Source: Allomuricauda sp. (lineage in GTDB: Bacteria > Bacteroidota > Bacteroidia > Flavobacteriales > Flavobacteriaceae). Taken from it: a DNA stretch of 62,434 nt. The notes beneath the pieces were generated by a model. That model was given only the letters and a program-made list of their open reading frames with translations. It was not told where the DNA came from and ran no database searches. Shown here one piece after another: positions 1 through 8,434 of this stretch. The stretch spans positions 810,317 through 872,750 of the forward strand of contig CP051244.1 of the NCBI GenBank assembly GCA_017795045.1. Reading direction: 5' to 3'. The position numbers were made by a program, and so were the translations under genes. How positions within the stretch are numbered: the stretch's first letter is position 1; each line of letters begins with the position of its first letter.

Positions 1-11
1 TTGTATATCTG

Positions 12-85
12 CTCCCCCTCTTGGGCTCGAACCAAGGACCCTCTGATTAACAGTCAGATGCTCTAACCAACTGAGCTAAGGAGGA
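12..85 (-). tRNA. tRNA-Asn (anticodon GTT)
   Basis: Read on the minus strand this folds as a full cloverleaf. The acceptor arm pairs TCCTCCT with AGGGGGA and is followed by discriminator G. The D arm holds AGCTCAGTTGGTTAGAGC, the anticodon arm is TCTGA-CTGTTAA-TCAGA, and the T arm contains GGTTCGAGCCC. The GTT anticodon reads AAC/AAT, giving asparagine. The 3' CCA is not encoded, as is common in Bacteroidetes. Confidence 0.95.
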
Positions 86-106
86 ATATTTTACCTTAAG
101 CGGGTG

Positions 107-137
107 CAAATATAGCAGATTCTTTAATACAGTACAA
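107..137 (-). promoter_or_regulatory. Promoter of tRNA-Asn (Bacteroidetes sigma type)
   Basis: On the minus strand TTTG (137-134) is followed by exactly 19 bases and then TATATTTG (114-107). This is the full Bacteroidetes primary-sigma consensus TTTG-N19-TAnnTTTG. Transcription would start near position 100, about 15 bases before the mature tRNA 5' end. Confidence 0.75.
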
Positions 138-154
138 AGAAAAAAATCGCTTTT

Positions 155-1510
155 CTATTTAAAAAGCCATTTATACAAATCATTCCCGTTGGCAAACAAC
201 AACAATGCGATCAACAAGAAGAACCCGACCATCTGTGCATACTCCAAAAACTTATCACTGGGCTTACGTCCGGTAACCATTTCATACAATAGAAACGCCA
301 CATGCCCTCCGTCCAATGCCGGTATGGGCAAGATGTTCATAAAAGCCAACATAATGGATATAAATGCGGTGGTAGACCAAAAGGTGGCCCAGTTCCACGT
401 ATCGGGGAACAAGCTTCCTATGGCCGCAAAACCTCCAACTCCCTTGTAGGCTCCCGTCTCGGGGTTAAAGATTTTCTTCAACTGTTTTACGTAGCTGGAC
501 AAGGTGGTCACACCCTTGTCTATCCCCGCAGGGATGGCTTCCATAAAAGTGTATTCCTCGGTATTGATCTTAAAATAACCTTCGTCCTCCAAATCTTCCA
601 TGGTATATCCGCCGACTTCCAACCCCAACATGCCTTCGGCATTTACATGGGCCGTTACCTGATCTTGTGAACCATCTTGTCGCTGCAAGGTGATATTAAT
701 ATCCTTGCCCTTATTTTTTTCCAAAAAAGCTATCACCTGGTCCCTGTATACAGCTGCTTGGCCATTGACGGCCAAAAATTTGTCCTTGGGCTTGAATCCA
801 GCTTCTTTATTATGGGAGGTTTTGGGCACCTTGTTCACCACAAAGGGAACCCTAACACTCAAAAAGCGTAGTTTGTCCTCGTCATCGAGTAAGGTGGAAA
901 TAAAATCGATTGGAATTTCCTTTTCAATGCGTTGACCATCGCGAATAATGGTAATGCTGTTCCCATTAATCAATTCCCCAAACACACTGTCAAAGGATTC
1001 CAATTCATTGCCATCCACAGCAACGATCTTGTCCCCGGTCTCTATCCCCAGTTTGTCCCCAATGGTTTTTTCGGTCACCCAAACCCCATCCTTTAGGCTT
1101 TCCATGGGGATGTATTGCCTACCATAGGAATACGCCATACCAATGTAGATGACCACGGCCAAAATAAAGTTCACCGTGACTCCTCCCAACATAATGATCA
1201 ACCGTTGCCAGGCCGGCTTGCTCCGGAATTCCCATGGCTTGGGTTCTTCCTTCATCTGCTCGGTGTCCATACTTTCATCGATCATCCCGGAAATCTTCAC
1301 ATAACCTCCCAAGGGCAGCCACCCGATACCATATACGGTCTCCCCTATTTTCTTCTTGAAAAGGGAAAACTTCACATCAAAAAAGAGGTAGAATTTTTCA
1401 ACTCGGGTCTTAAAAATCTTAGCGGGAATAAAATGTCCAAGCTCATGAAGCACAATGAGTAAGGACAGACTAAGAAAGAATTGAATTGTCTTTATAAGTA
1501 TGGGACTCAT
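155..1510 (-). CDS. rseP: RseP-like site-2 zinc metalloprotease (M50)
   Basis: Membrane-embedded zinc protease of the M50 family, which cuts transmembrane segments of regulators such as anti-sigma factors. The first membrane helix carries the zinc motif HELGH at about residues 22-26. Two PDZ-like segments lie in the middle, around VDGNELESFDSV and VNGQAAVYRDQV. The C-terminal active-site motif NILPIPALDGGH sits near residue 400 of 451, followed by a last membrane helix. An in-frame GTG at 1534 would give 8 more residues, but a promoter box covers that codon, so the ATG at 1510 is preferred. Whether it acts on either anti-sigma-like protein in this window is not shown. Confidence 0.93.
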   Translation of the reverse strand: MSPILIKTIQFFLSLSLLIVLHELGHFIPAKIFKTRVEKFYLFFDVKFSLFKKKIGETVYGIGWLPLGGYVKISGMIDESMDTEQMKEEPKPWEFRSKPAWQRLIIMLGGVTVNFILAVVIYIGMAYSYGRQYIPMESLKDGVWVTEKTIGDKLGIETGDKIVAVDGNELESFDSVFGELINGNSITIIRDGQRIEKEIPIDFISTLLDDEDKLRFLSVRVPFVVNKVPKTSHNKEAGFKPKDKFLAVNGQAAVYRDQVIAFLEKNKGKDINITLQRQDGSQDQVTAHVNAEGMLGLEVGGYTMEDLEDEGYFKINTEEYTFMEAIPAGIDKGVTTLSSYVKQLKKIFNPETGAYKGVGGFAAIGSLFPDTWNWATFWSTTAFISIMLAFMNILPIPALDGGHVAFLLYEMVTGRKPSDKFLEYAQMVGFFLLIALLLFANGNDLYKWLFK

Positions 1511-1533
1511 CCGAAGTGTTTTGTTAAAACCCA

Positions 1534-1541
1534 CAAAAGTA
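1534..1541 (-). promoter_or_regulatory. -7 promoter box of rseP
   Basis: Minus-strand TACTTTTG matches TAnnTTTG, with a TTTTC -33 element about 19 bases upstream. The predicted transcript starts near 1527, leaving a leader of about 17 bases before the ATG at 1510 and excluding the GTG at 1534. Confidence 0.6.
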
Positions 1542-1625
1542 ACCTTTTACCCAGTGATATGAAAACAGCATGGTGAACAGAGGTTTGTTTTAAGAAAGAT
1601 TTAGCACCAAAAACTTGTTTTCAAC

Positions 1626-1656
1626 TTGAAGAATCCTCCCATCAGCCGTAATTTTG
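1626..1656 (+). promoter_or_regulatory. Promoter of the SCO1 gene
   Basis: TTG (1626-1628), 20 bases, then TAATTTTG (1649-1656) fit the Bacteroidetes promoter. Transcription would begin at about 1661-1664, on top of the ATG at 1662, so the mRNA may be leaderless. Confidence 0.6.
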
Positions 1657-1661
1657 CAAGC

Positions 1662-2336
1662 ATGTTGTCCTTCTTTTCAAAATACAAGTTCTTTGGAGCT
1701 GTCCTCTTGGCACTTTCCGCCGTAATCGTCTATCTATTTTACAATGCCCTACAGCCCCAAAAGATGCTCCCCGTGTACCAACCTTCCATGGTGGACCCTT
1801 CTTTGGTGGACAGCACCTTGCACTATAAAAAGAAGTACCATAAAATCGCTGATTTTGAACTGGTCAACCAGAACGGAAAAACCATCACCCAAGACAATTA
1901 CAGGGATAAAATCTATGTGGCCGATTTCTTTTTTACCACATGCCCTACCATTTGTCCCATAATGACCAAGAACATGACCGAAATCCAGGATGCCATTTTG
2001 GATGATGACGAAGTCATGTTGCTGTCCCATTCCGTGACCCCGGTCATAGATTCTGTGCCCCAATTAAAAAAATACGCCCTGGAAAAAGGGGTCGTTGATA
2101 GCAAGTGGAACCTGGTCACTGGTGATAAGAAACAAATCTATGAGTTGGCCAGAAAATCGTATTTGGCCGTAAAGACCGATGGTGATGGGGGTCCCTACGA
2201 TATGATCCATACCGAAAATTTTATCCTTGTGGACAAAGAGCGTAGGATCAGGGGCTTTTATGATGGCACCAACGGAAAGGAAATTGACAAATTGCTCGAG
2301 GACCTTAAAACCTTGAAAGCCAGCTATACGGAATAG
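1662..2336 (+). CDS. SCO1/SenC family copper chaperone
   Basis: SCO proteins deliver copper to the CuA centre of cytochrome c oxidase or act as thiol oxidoreductases, anchored in the inner membrane. One N-terminal membrane helix (about residues 10-28) is followed by a thioredoxin-like domain. The copper ligands are visible: CPTIC (Cys94, Cys98) and a distal His near 183 in MIHTENF. A longer reading from TTG at 1626 is possible, but that codon is part of the promoter, so the ATG at 1662 is used. No oxidase genes are adjacent; feoAB follows behind its own promoter. Confidence 0.92.
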   Translation: MLSFFSKYKFFGAVLLALSAVIVYLFYNALQPQKMLPVYQPSMVDPSLVDSTLHYKKKYHKIADFELVNQNGKTITQDNYRDKIYVADFFFTTCPTICPIMTKNMTEIQDAILDDDEVMLLSHSVTPVIDSVPQLKKYALEKGVVDSKWNLVTGDKKQIYELARKSYLAVKTDGDGGPYDMIHTENFILVDKERRIRGFYDGTNGKEIDKLLEDLKTLKASYTE

Positions 2337-2385
2337 GGCTATAGCCTTACTCACCGTTCCTTCATGACCTTATATGTTTTTTATG

Positions 2386-2416
2386 TATTTTTGCTGTTAC
2401 TTAAAATCAATCTAAA
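2386..2416 (+). promoter_or_regulatory. feoA promoter and possible DtxR-type operator
   Basis: TATTTTTG (2386-2393) matches the -7 box. Just downstream, 2401-2416 reads TTAAAA-TCAA-TCTAAA. This has the same 6-4-6 layout as the perfect palindrome TTTAGA-TTTG-TCTAAA found before the TonB receptor at 24.5 kb: the right arm is identical and the left arm matches 4 of 6. The promoter is likely; the operator role is an inference. Confidence 0.45.
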
Positions 2417-2424
2417 TAAATATA

Positions 2425-2667
2425 GTGGCTACAGTAGCGGATCTTGTGCATGGGCAAAAGGGAGTGATCAAAGATTTTTCGGAACATATCCTTCCCATAA
2501 AACTTTTGGAATTGGGATGTTTGCCCGGAAATATTGTGGAGCTGGTACAGGTCGCCCCATTGAAAGACCCCATTTACATCAATCTTAGCGGAAGCCACAT
2601 TGCCATAAGACGATCATTGGCCCAATGCATTGAGTTGGATATTATTGAAGATACGAAGGCCCTATGA
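2425..2667 (+). CDS. feoA: FeoA family protein
   Basis: Small SH3-like cytoplasmic partner of the ferrous iron permease FeoB. The 80 residues match the FeoA pattern: N-terminal basic stretch, the central KLLELGCLPGNIVELVQVAPLKDPI turn region and the closing GSHIAIRRSLAQCIEL. The start is GTG; an in-frame TAA at 2413 rules out anything further upstream and no ATG fits. Its stop overlaps the feoB start (ATGA), indicating translational coupling. Confidence 0.93.
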   Translation: MATVADLVHGQKGVIKDFSEHILPIKLLELGCLPGNIVELVQVAPLKDPIYINLSGSHIAIRRSLAQCIELDIIEDTKAL

Positions 2668-4886
2668 GCAAAAACATCAATGTTGCCCTGATCGGCAATC
2701 CCAATACCGGAAAGACCTCTGTTTTTAACCAATTAACGGGCCTTAAACAAAAGGTGGGCAATTACCCGGGCATTACCGTGGAAAAGAAAGAGGGTATCTG
2801 TAAACTTCCCCGCGGCGTAAAGGCCCATATTTTGGATCTTCCCGGAACTTACAGCCTCAACACCACTTCCTTGGACGAAAGTGTGGTTGTTGAACTCCTT
2901 CTCAACAAGAACGACAAAAATTATCCCGATGTCGCGGTGGTGATCAGCGATGTGGAAAACCTCAAAAGGAACCTTCTGCTCTTCACCCAAATCAAAGACC
3001 TTAGGATTCCGGCCATCTTGGTCATCAATATGGCCGATCGCATGTCCAGAAAAGGGATTTCATTGGATGTTGCGGCGATGGAGAAAAAACTGGATGCCAA
3101 AATTGCGCTGGTGAGTACCCGAAAAGGCAATGGCATTGATCACTTAAAGGAGCTTATTGCAGATTACAAAAGTCTGTCCACATCTCCCAACCTAGACACC
3201 ACTCGGATTGCCCCGGACTATTTTGGAAGATTGCAGAAAGCATTCCCCAATGAGGATCTCTACAAGTTATGGTTGGTCATCACGCAGGATGTCAACTTTA
3301 TGCCCATTGAGAAGAAGCAGATAGAGGATGTCACCTCATTTTCCACCAAGTCCAAGGATGAACTCAAAAAACTGCAGCACAAGGAGACGGTGTTACGCTA
3401 TCAGTTCATCAATAATGCATTAAAAGAGACCTACAAGGTAGATTTCTTGGCTGCCAAGGGGCTTCGAGCCTCCATAGACAAGGTACTTACCCATAAGGTT
3501 TTTGGCTATTTGATTTTCTTTGGCATTTTGCTCCTGATTTTCCAGGCTATTTTTGAATGGAGCTCCTATCCCCAAGATATCATTGATGAACAATTCTCCA
3601 TGGCCGCCGAATGGATTAAAAATACCCTGCCTCCAGGGGTGCTCACCGACTTGTTGGCTGAAGGAATCCTAGCTGGTATTGGGGGCATCGTCATCTTCGT
3701 TCCTCAGATTGCCTTTTTGTTCCTGTTCATTTCATTGCTGGAAGAATCTGGGTACATGAGCCGGGTGGTCTTTCTAATGGACCGTTTGATGCGTCCCTTC
3801 GGGCTGAGTGGCAAAAGTGTGGTCCCGCTTATTTCAGGAACTGCCTGTGCCATCCCTGCGGTAATGGCCACGAGGACCATTGAAAATTGGAAGGAACGTC
3901 TCATCACTATTTTAGTGACCCCGTTTACCACCTGTTCCGCACGATTACCGGTGTATCTTATCCTGATAGCCCTCGTTATCCCCGAAGGAAGTATTTTGGG
4001 TGTGAGTTACCAAGCACTGACCTTGATGTTGCTCTACCTCATCGGTTTTGGAATGGCGATTTTCTCCGCCATGGTCCTGAATAAAATATTGAAGATAAAA
4101 AGTAGGGCTCTTTTTATGGTGGAAATGCCCACCTATCGTTTGCCCCTTATCAAAAATGTGGCCTATACCGTATTGGAGAAAACCAAAAGCTTTGTGTTCG
4201 GGGCAGGAAAAATCATTCTGGCCATTTCCATCGTTCTTTGGTTTTTGGGGTCCAATGGCTTCTCCGAAGATTTCCATGATGCCGAGCAAATTGTCAACAA
4301 CCGAATTGGGGAGGAAGGGCTTAGCACGTATAGCAAAAATTACATCCAAAACAACATCAACAGTTACGAACAGACTTTGGCAACCGACCATAACGGCCTA
4401 AGCCCAAAAGCCGTTCAAGATTCCATCCAAATCAGGACCCAAGACCTGATGGAAAGGGCCAAAGCCCAGGAAATTGCCAGTTATAAATTGGAACATTCCT
4501 ACATTGGCTATGCCGGTAAAGCCTTTGAACCCTTGGTAAGACCCTTGGGCTATGATTGGAAAATAGGCATTGCGGTACTGACGTCCTTTGCCGCCCGTGA
4601 AGTATTTGTGGGCACCCTTGCCACCATTTACAGTGTGGGCAGTGATGAGGAAGAAACCATAAAAAATCGGATGGCAGCGGAATTGGGCCCGATGGGGAAA
4701 CCCCTGTTCAATCTGGCTTCCGGAATTTCACTCATGCTTTTTTATGCCTTCGCCATGCAATGTATGAGCACCTTGGCCATTGTAAAACGTGAGACCAATT
4801 CATGGAAGTGGCCCCTATACCAATTGACCTTTATGAGCATATTTGCCTACCTTGTTGCCATGGTGGCCTATCAAATTCTTAGCTAA
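2664..4886 (+). CDS. feoB: Ferrous iron transport protein B
   Basis: Fe(II) permease of the inner membrane. The N-terminal G domain shows G1 GNPNTGKTS (residues 11-19), G3 DLPGTYSL, G4 NMAD and a G5-like STRKGNG. A helical linker follows, then a membrane part with two Gate segments and the conserved SGTACAIPAVMATRTI and FTTCSARLPVYL stretches that line the iron path. The length of 740 residues is usual for Bacteroidetes. It overlaps feoA by 4 bases, and its stop overlaps the next start (TAATG). Confidence 0.97.
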   Translation: MSKNINVALIGNPNTGKTSVFNQLTGLKQKVGNYPGITVEKKEGICKLPRGVKAHILDLPGTYSLNTTSLDESVVVELLLNKNDKNYPDVAVVISDVENLKRNLLLFTQIKDLRIPAILVINMADRMSRKGISLDVAAMEKKLDAKIALVSTRKGNGIDHLKELIADYKSLSTSPNLDTTRIAPDYFGRLQKAFPNEDLYKLWLVITQDVNFMPIEKKQIEDVTSFSTKSKDELKKLQHKETVLRYQFINNALKETYKVDFLAAKGLRASIDKVLTHKVFGYLIFFGILLLIFQAIFEWSSYPQDIIDEQFSMAAEWIKNTLPPGVLTDLLAEGILAGIGGIVIFVPQIAFLFLFISLLEESGYMSRVVFLMDRLMRPFGLSGKSVVPLISGTACAIPAVMATRTIENWKERLITILVTPFTTCSARLPVYLILIALVIPEGSILGVSYQALTLMLLYLIGFGMAIFSAMVLNKILKIKSRALFMVEMPTYRLPLIKNVAYTVLEKTKSFVFGAGKIILAISIVLWFLGSNGFSEDFHDAEQIVNNRIGEEGLSTYSKNYIQNNINSYEQTLATDHNGLSPKAVQDSIQIRTQDLMERAKAQEIASYKLEHSYIGYAGKAFEPLVRPLGYDWKIGIAVLTSFAAREVFVGTLATIYSVGSDEEETIKNRMAAELGPMGKPLFNLASGISLMLFYAFAMQCMSTLAIVKRETNSWKWPLYQLTFMSIFAYLVAMVAYQILS

Positions 4887-5032
4887 TGGGACTTCAACAA
4901 TTATTGGTATACATTATCGTGGCCCTTGCCGTGGGCTATTTGGTCTGGAAGTTTTTCCTACCCAAATCCATGCTTTTTGGCAAAAAGAAAAGTTCCAAAT
5001 CCTGTGGAGATGACAATTGTGGTTGTGGATAA
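4886..5032 (+). CDS. Small FeoB-associated Cys-rich membrane protein
   Basis: A 48-residue protein. It begins MGLQQLLVYIIVALAVGYLV, a single membrane helix, followed by a basic turn (FGKKKSSKS) and a Cys-rich tail CGDDNCGCG. This layout matches the tiny proteins that follow feoB in many Bacteroidetes and Firmicutes. The start overlaps the feoB stop by one base, so it is surely co-translated. The cysteines could bind Fe(II) or a cluster, or help hold the FeoB complex; the exact role is not established. Confidence 0.85.
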   Translation: MGLQQLLVYIIVALAVGYLVWKFFLPKSMLFGKKKSSKSCGDDNCGCG

Positions 5033-5112
5033 AATTCCCCCAGTCCAATTTTTCCAGATAACTTCGACTTAATTCGCTAAAAATTAATAGCTTGTAAGGT
5101 AATTGTACCTGT

Positions 5113-5514
5113 ATGAAACAGCTATTCACCCTCAGTGTTTTGTTCCTTGTTTTCTCCTTGGTGAGTTGTTCAGGATCCAAAAGCACAGCTTATAATCCAG
5201 AAATCGCCAAAGAGCTTGAGCAAAGGAACAAAGGCAATATCAGTCTGCTTCAGCGTATCCGGCAATTACCAGGGGTTACCTTGAGAAACGGGCTTCCCTA
5301 TTTCGTTAAAGCCTCCAATCAGGTCTTTGGTCAACAAGTCACCGAACCCTTGTATGTTCTCAACGGATATATTGTGGGAAACTCGTTTAGGTCTGTTGAC
5401 CAATTGGTCAACAGCTTTATGGTCGAGAGCATTGAGGCCCTGACCGGTGCTGAAACAGCAGAATATGGCTCAAGGGGCGCCAGTGGTGTCATCAAGATCA
5501 AAACCATCGAATAA
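5113..5514 (+). CDS. Stand-alone TonB-receptor plug-domain lipoprotein
   Basis: Has a lipoprotein signal peptide (lipobox LVSC, Cys about residue 19) and then roughly 110 residues that resemble only the plug domain of SusC/RagA receptors, for example EPLYVLNGYIVGN and AEYGSRGASGVIKIKT at the C-terminus. There is no barrel. It sits 80 bases after the Feo operon and just before an ECF sigma factor, on the same strand. It may be a periplasmic-facing lipoprotein that binds or signals like a plug; the function is unknown. Confidence 0.75.
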   Translation: MKQLFTLSVLFLVFSLVSCSGSKSTAYNPEIAKELEQRNKGNISLLQRIRQLPGVTLRNGLPYFVKASNQVFGQQVTEPLYVLNGYIVGNSFRSVDQLVNSFMVESIEALTGAETAEYGSRGASGVIKIKTIE

Positions 5515-5544
5515 TTCCCTCCCGTTCATTTTTTTCTTTCCAAC

Positions 5545-5571
5545 TGTAACCTTTTTCATTTTCTTGACTAT
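5545..5571 (+). promoter_or_regulatory. Candidate ECF-type promoter of the sigma/anti-sigma operon
   Basis: TGTAAC (5545-5550), 15 bases, GACTAT (5566-5571). The layout differs from the housekeeping TAnnTTTG type and parallels TGCAAT-N15-CGTCTT before the other ECF gene at 29.2 kb. It suggests autoregulation and, if right, means translation starts downstream of about 5578. Confidence 0.4.
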
Positions 5572-5599
5572 ACAAGATAAACAACAACCAAAACAGCTA

Positions 5600-6124
5600 T
5601 TGAAAGCGCTTTCAGATGAAATACTGATGCAAAAGGTTGCCGAAGGCAATCTGGATGTGCTCAAGGTCCTTTTTGACCGACATCACAAACACGTGTACAA
5701 TTTTTTGTACAAGATGTCCGGCGATAGTATGTTGAGCGAGGATCTGACCCAAGATGTTTTTTACAAGCTCATCAAGTACAGGAGTTCCTATAAAAATGGC
5801 TCGTTCGTATCCTGGCTGTTCACCATAGCCCGGAACAGTCTTAAAAGTCACTTTTCAAGAAACCATAAGTATCACGATGGTTTGGAGGTCCTTGAGTACA
5901 AATCCGATGGGGAAGGAGATGAAAATCTTGAAGATTATTCCCAATTGCAGCAAGCCCTTAACCGGTTGGACCCTGAGGATCGTGAGCTGGTCATCTTAAA
6001 CCGATACAAGGAAATACGGTATGAAGAGCTGGCGGAAATCATGGGAAGTACCCCTGGAGCAATGAAGACCAAGGTCTGTCGTATCCTTAAAAAGTTGAAG
6101 AAAATTTATTTAGAAAGTTTATAG
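5600..6124 (+). CDS. RNA polymerase ECF sigma factor
   Basis: Sigma-70 family factor of the extracytoplasmic function group. Region 2 contains DLTQDVFYKLIKYR and WLFTIARN. Region 4 contains DRELVILNRYKEIRYEELAEIMG with its helix-turn-helix, ending in a Lys-rich helix. The open frame extends up to a GTG at 5447 inside the previous gene, but residues before about LLKALSDEIL do not look like sigma factor and cover a candidate promoter. TTG at 5600 or ATG at 5627 is the likely start. Two bases separate it from the anti-sigma gene. Confidence 0.9.
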   Translation: MKALSDEILMQKVAEGNLDVLKVLFDRHHKHVYNFLYKMSGDSMLSEDLTQDVFYKLIKYRSSYKNGSFVSWLFTIARNSLKSHFSRNHKYHDGLEVLEYKSDGEGDENLEDYSQLQQALNRLDPEDRELVILNRYKEIRYEELAEIMGSTPGAMKTKVCRILKKLKKIYLESL

Positions 6125-6126
6125 CC

Positions 6127-6915
6127 ATGGAGAATAATCACATTTCGGACTTGATTCCAGCGTATTTGGATGGTATTCTTGATGAAAGCACCCAGAAAAA
6201 AGTGGAGGAGCATCTACCCCAATGCCCTAACTGTAAAAAAGAATTGGAAGAAATGCAAACGCTGTTCAAGGCTTTTGAAGAAGAAGACGCCCAAGTACCC
6301 ACAGCTCGACTCAGGAACAAATTTGAGGAAGCCTTGGAAGCCGAAAAAGAGAATCTGGGAAGAGTGGTTCCGTTGACCCCAAAGAAAAAATCCAATTGGG
6401 CCACTGATCTGCTCAAAGTAGCGGCCAGTATAGCACTTTTGGTGGCCTCTTTTCAGATGGGAAGCCTGTTTCAACAAAAGAAAGTCGATGGGGACATTAC
6501 CGCTTTAAAAGACGAAACCCTACAGATGAAACAGACCGCCATGCTTTCCTTGATGGAAAACCAATCCGCCAGCAAACGCATACAAGGCGTCAATTATATT
6601 GAAGAGTTTGAACACCCGGATGAAGCCATCATACAGGCATTGGCCAATCGTTTGCTTCATGATGAAAATGACAATGTTCGCCTTACCGCTTTTGAGGCCC
6701 TTTCAAAATTCACGGCATCGGATACCGTAAAGAACGTGTTCATCGAGGCCCTCGGAAAGGAGAAAAACCCAAGCATCCAGATTGGCATCATTGAGATGTT
6801 GGTACAGATACAGGAGAAAAAAGCCATCGCTCCCATGAAAAAATTGTTGGAGCAAGAAGACACACAGCCTTTCATCAAAGAACAAATCAAAGCTGTATTA
6901 CCCAAAATAACATAA
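6127..6915 (+). CDS. Anti-sigma factor with zinc finger and HEAT repeats
   Basis: N-terminal cytoplasmic zf-HC2 domain with the ligands His29, Cys33 and Cys36 (HLPQCPNC), a linker, one membrane helix at about 95-114, then a periplasmic part with a short coiled coil and HEAT-like helical repeats (about 155-262; for example NVRLTAFEALSKF and SIQIGIIEMLVQI). It should hold the sigma factor encoded immediately upstream. The HEAT array is a likely sensor or protein-binding surface outside the inner membrane. Confidence 0.88.
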   Translation: MENNHISDLIPAYLDGILDESTQKKVEEHLPQCPNCKKELEEMQTLFKAFEEEDAQVPTARLRNKFEEALEAEKENLGRVVPLTPKKKSNWATDLLKVAASIALLVASFQMGSLFQQKKVDGDITALKDETLQMKQTAMLSLMENQSASKRIQGVNYIEEFEHPDEAIIQALANRLLHDENDNVRLTAFEALSKFTASDTVKNVFIEALGKEKNPSIQIGIIEMLVQIQEKKAIAPMKKLLEQEDTQPFIKEQIKAVLPKIT

Positions 6916-6934
6916 ACATCAAAAAACGAAAATC

Positions 6935-7687
6935 ATGAAAAAAATGACACTTCTTTTCACGGCCCTTGTCCTAAGTGCCCTGACACATGCACAAAACGAT
7001 TACACCAAATCCCTCAACGGGATAGAATGGGTGAAGATTGAATCTAAGGCAGACATCACCGTTAGAACGTACACATCCAATGAGATATTGATCAAAGCCG
7101 GTGACCGACACCAAGTTTCTGAACGTGCCAAAGGACTCCGCTTAGTGGGAGAAGGTGGAAACGACAATACAGAAGTCGGATTTTATGTGGTACAGGACGG
7201 GAACACCTTGATCGTAAAAAATTTAAGGAAATCCGAAGGAGCCGAGATCTTTTTGCCCAAAAACCAAAATGTGGCCGTAAAGAGTACATGGAACGGAAAC
7301 ATAGAAATTGATGGTTTCGCAGGCGAAATAGAAGCGGATGCCCAACTTAATGGCAGTATAGAGATTTTGGACGTGAACGGTCCTGTTACCGCCAACACCT
7401 TAAATGGTGAAGTCACCGTGGAGTTTGGGACCGTTAAGCAAAATTCCCCCATTTCCATTTATTCCACCAATGGCGCTGTGGACGTCACCCTTCCTGGAAA
7501 CACCCCTGCAGACCTTTCCCTAAGTTCTGTGAACGGGGACATCTATACCAATTTTGATCTAAAACGAGAAGAAAAGGATGGACTTAAATCCGTTTCGGGC
7601 CGTAAACTCAATGCAGCCATAAACAATGGTGGCGTAAGTATCTCCCTAAAGTCTACCAATGGCAACATCTACCTAAGAAAACAATAA
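6935..7687 (+). CDS. DUF4097-like secreted beta-repeat protein
   Basis: Signal peptide (cleavage about HAQ-ND), then a repeating beta-strand pattern rich in NG turns (SVNGDIYTNFD, STNGNIYLRKQ) typical of the DUF4097/DUF4098 beta-helix fold. It follows the anti-sigma gene by 19 bases and is followed by a related protein, so it probably belongs to the ECF regulon. The biochemical role of the family is not known; an envelope location is predicted. Confidence 0.8.
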   Translation: MKKMTLLFTALVLSALTHAQNDYTKSLNGIEWVKIESKADITVRTYTSNEILIKAGDRHQVSERAKGLRLVGEGGNDNTEVGFYVVQDGNTLIVKNLRKSEGAEIFLPKNQNVAVKSTWNGNIEIDGFAGEIEADAQLNGSIEILDVNGPVTANTLNGEVTVEFGTVKQNSPISIYSTNGAVDVTLPGNTPADLSLSSVNGDIYTNFDLKREEKDGLKSVSGRKLNAAINNGGVSISLKSTNGNIYLRKQ

Positions 7688-7717
7688 TTCAATTCATCAT
7701 CATAAAAACGAACCCTC

Positions 7718-8431
7718 ATGAAAAATGTAATGACCCTACTGTTGATGGGCTTCCTGTGCCTGTCCCTCAATGCGCAAAAAGTCATTGAGAAAACCATTCC
7801 CTATGCCAACCAATTCATAGAATTGGACGTAAAATTTGCTTATAAGATTGAAGTCAAGACTTGGGAAAAGTCCTCGGTGTATTTCAAAGCGGACATCACT
7901 ACGGAAGATGGAAAATATCTGGACAAGTATACATTGGACATCAATGAGGGCAACAGTTCCATTACCATCACCTCCGACCCACAGGGTGTCTTTGATGCTT
8001 TACATGACGAGTGGAACAATAACCGTTCGGAAGGGGAGCGACACTACTACCACACCAATGAAACCTATCAGTTCAACTATGTGCTCTACGTTCCCAAAAA
8101 TGCCATTTTCAAGGTACGTAGCATCAATGGGGACCTGAATGCCGAAATCATTGAGGGCGATTTTACCGCTGACCTCATCAATGGAAACATTGAAATCAAA
8201 AAATATGCTGGCGATATGAACCTGAAAACCATCAATGGTGAAATAGATTTGGTCATGAAAAACTCCCGTTTGGTAGCAGAAACCATCCATGGCAATATTT
8301 ATGCCGATGAAAATCTGAAACTGCAAGTAACGGACAGGCATGTAGGTCAAAAAGTGGAAGGCAAATTTGACAATGCCACCCATCGCCTTCGTTTGAACAC
8401 CATCAACGGGAATATGTACTTGAGACTTTAG
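7718..8431 (+). CDS. DUF4097-like secreted beta-repeat protein (second copy)
   Basis: 237 residues with a signal peptide ending near LNAQ. The C-terminal half repeats short strands with NG turns (SINGDLNAEII, LINGNIEIKKY, TINGEIDLVMK, TINGNMYLRL). It shares the closing NGN-x-YLR pattern with the gene before it, so the pair looks like an old tandem duplication. It lies 30 bases after its paralogue, in the ECF operon. Confidence 0.8.
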   Translation: MKNVMTLLLMGFLCLSLNAQKVIEKTIPYANQFIELDVKFAYKIEVKTWEKSSVYFKADITTEDGKYLDKYTLDINEGNSSITITSDPQGVFDALHDEWNNNRSEGERHYYHTNETYQFNYVLYVPKNAIFKVRSINGDLNAEIIEGDFTADLINGNIEIKKYAGDMNLKTINGEIDLVMKNSRLVAETIHGNIYADENLKLQVTDRHVGQKVEGKFDNATHRLRLNTINGNMYLRL

Positions 8432-8434
8432 ATC

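Noticed and set aside
1511..1534. GTG start for rseP 24 bases upstream
   Set aside because: The codon lies on the -7 box of the gene; ATG at 1510 is directly downstream of the expected transcription start.
2333..2344. GGCTATAGCC palindrome after the SCO1 gene
   Set aside because: Only a 10-base palindrome with no loop space and no T-run; too short to call a terminator or operator.
5447..5599. Upstream extension of the ECF sigma frame to a GTG inside the plug-domain gene
   Set aside because: The extra residues are hydrophobic and unlike sigma factors, overlap the previous gene, and would cover the candidate ECF promoter.
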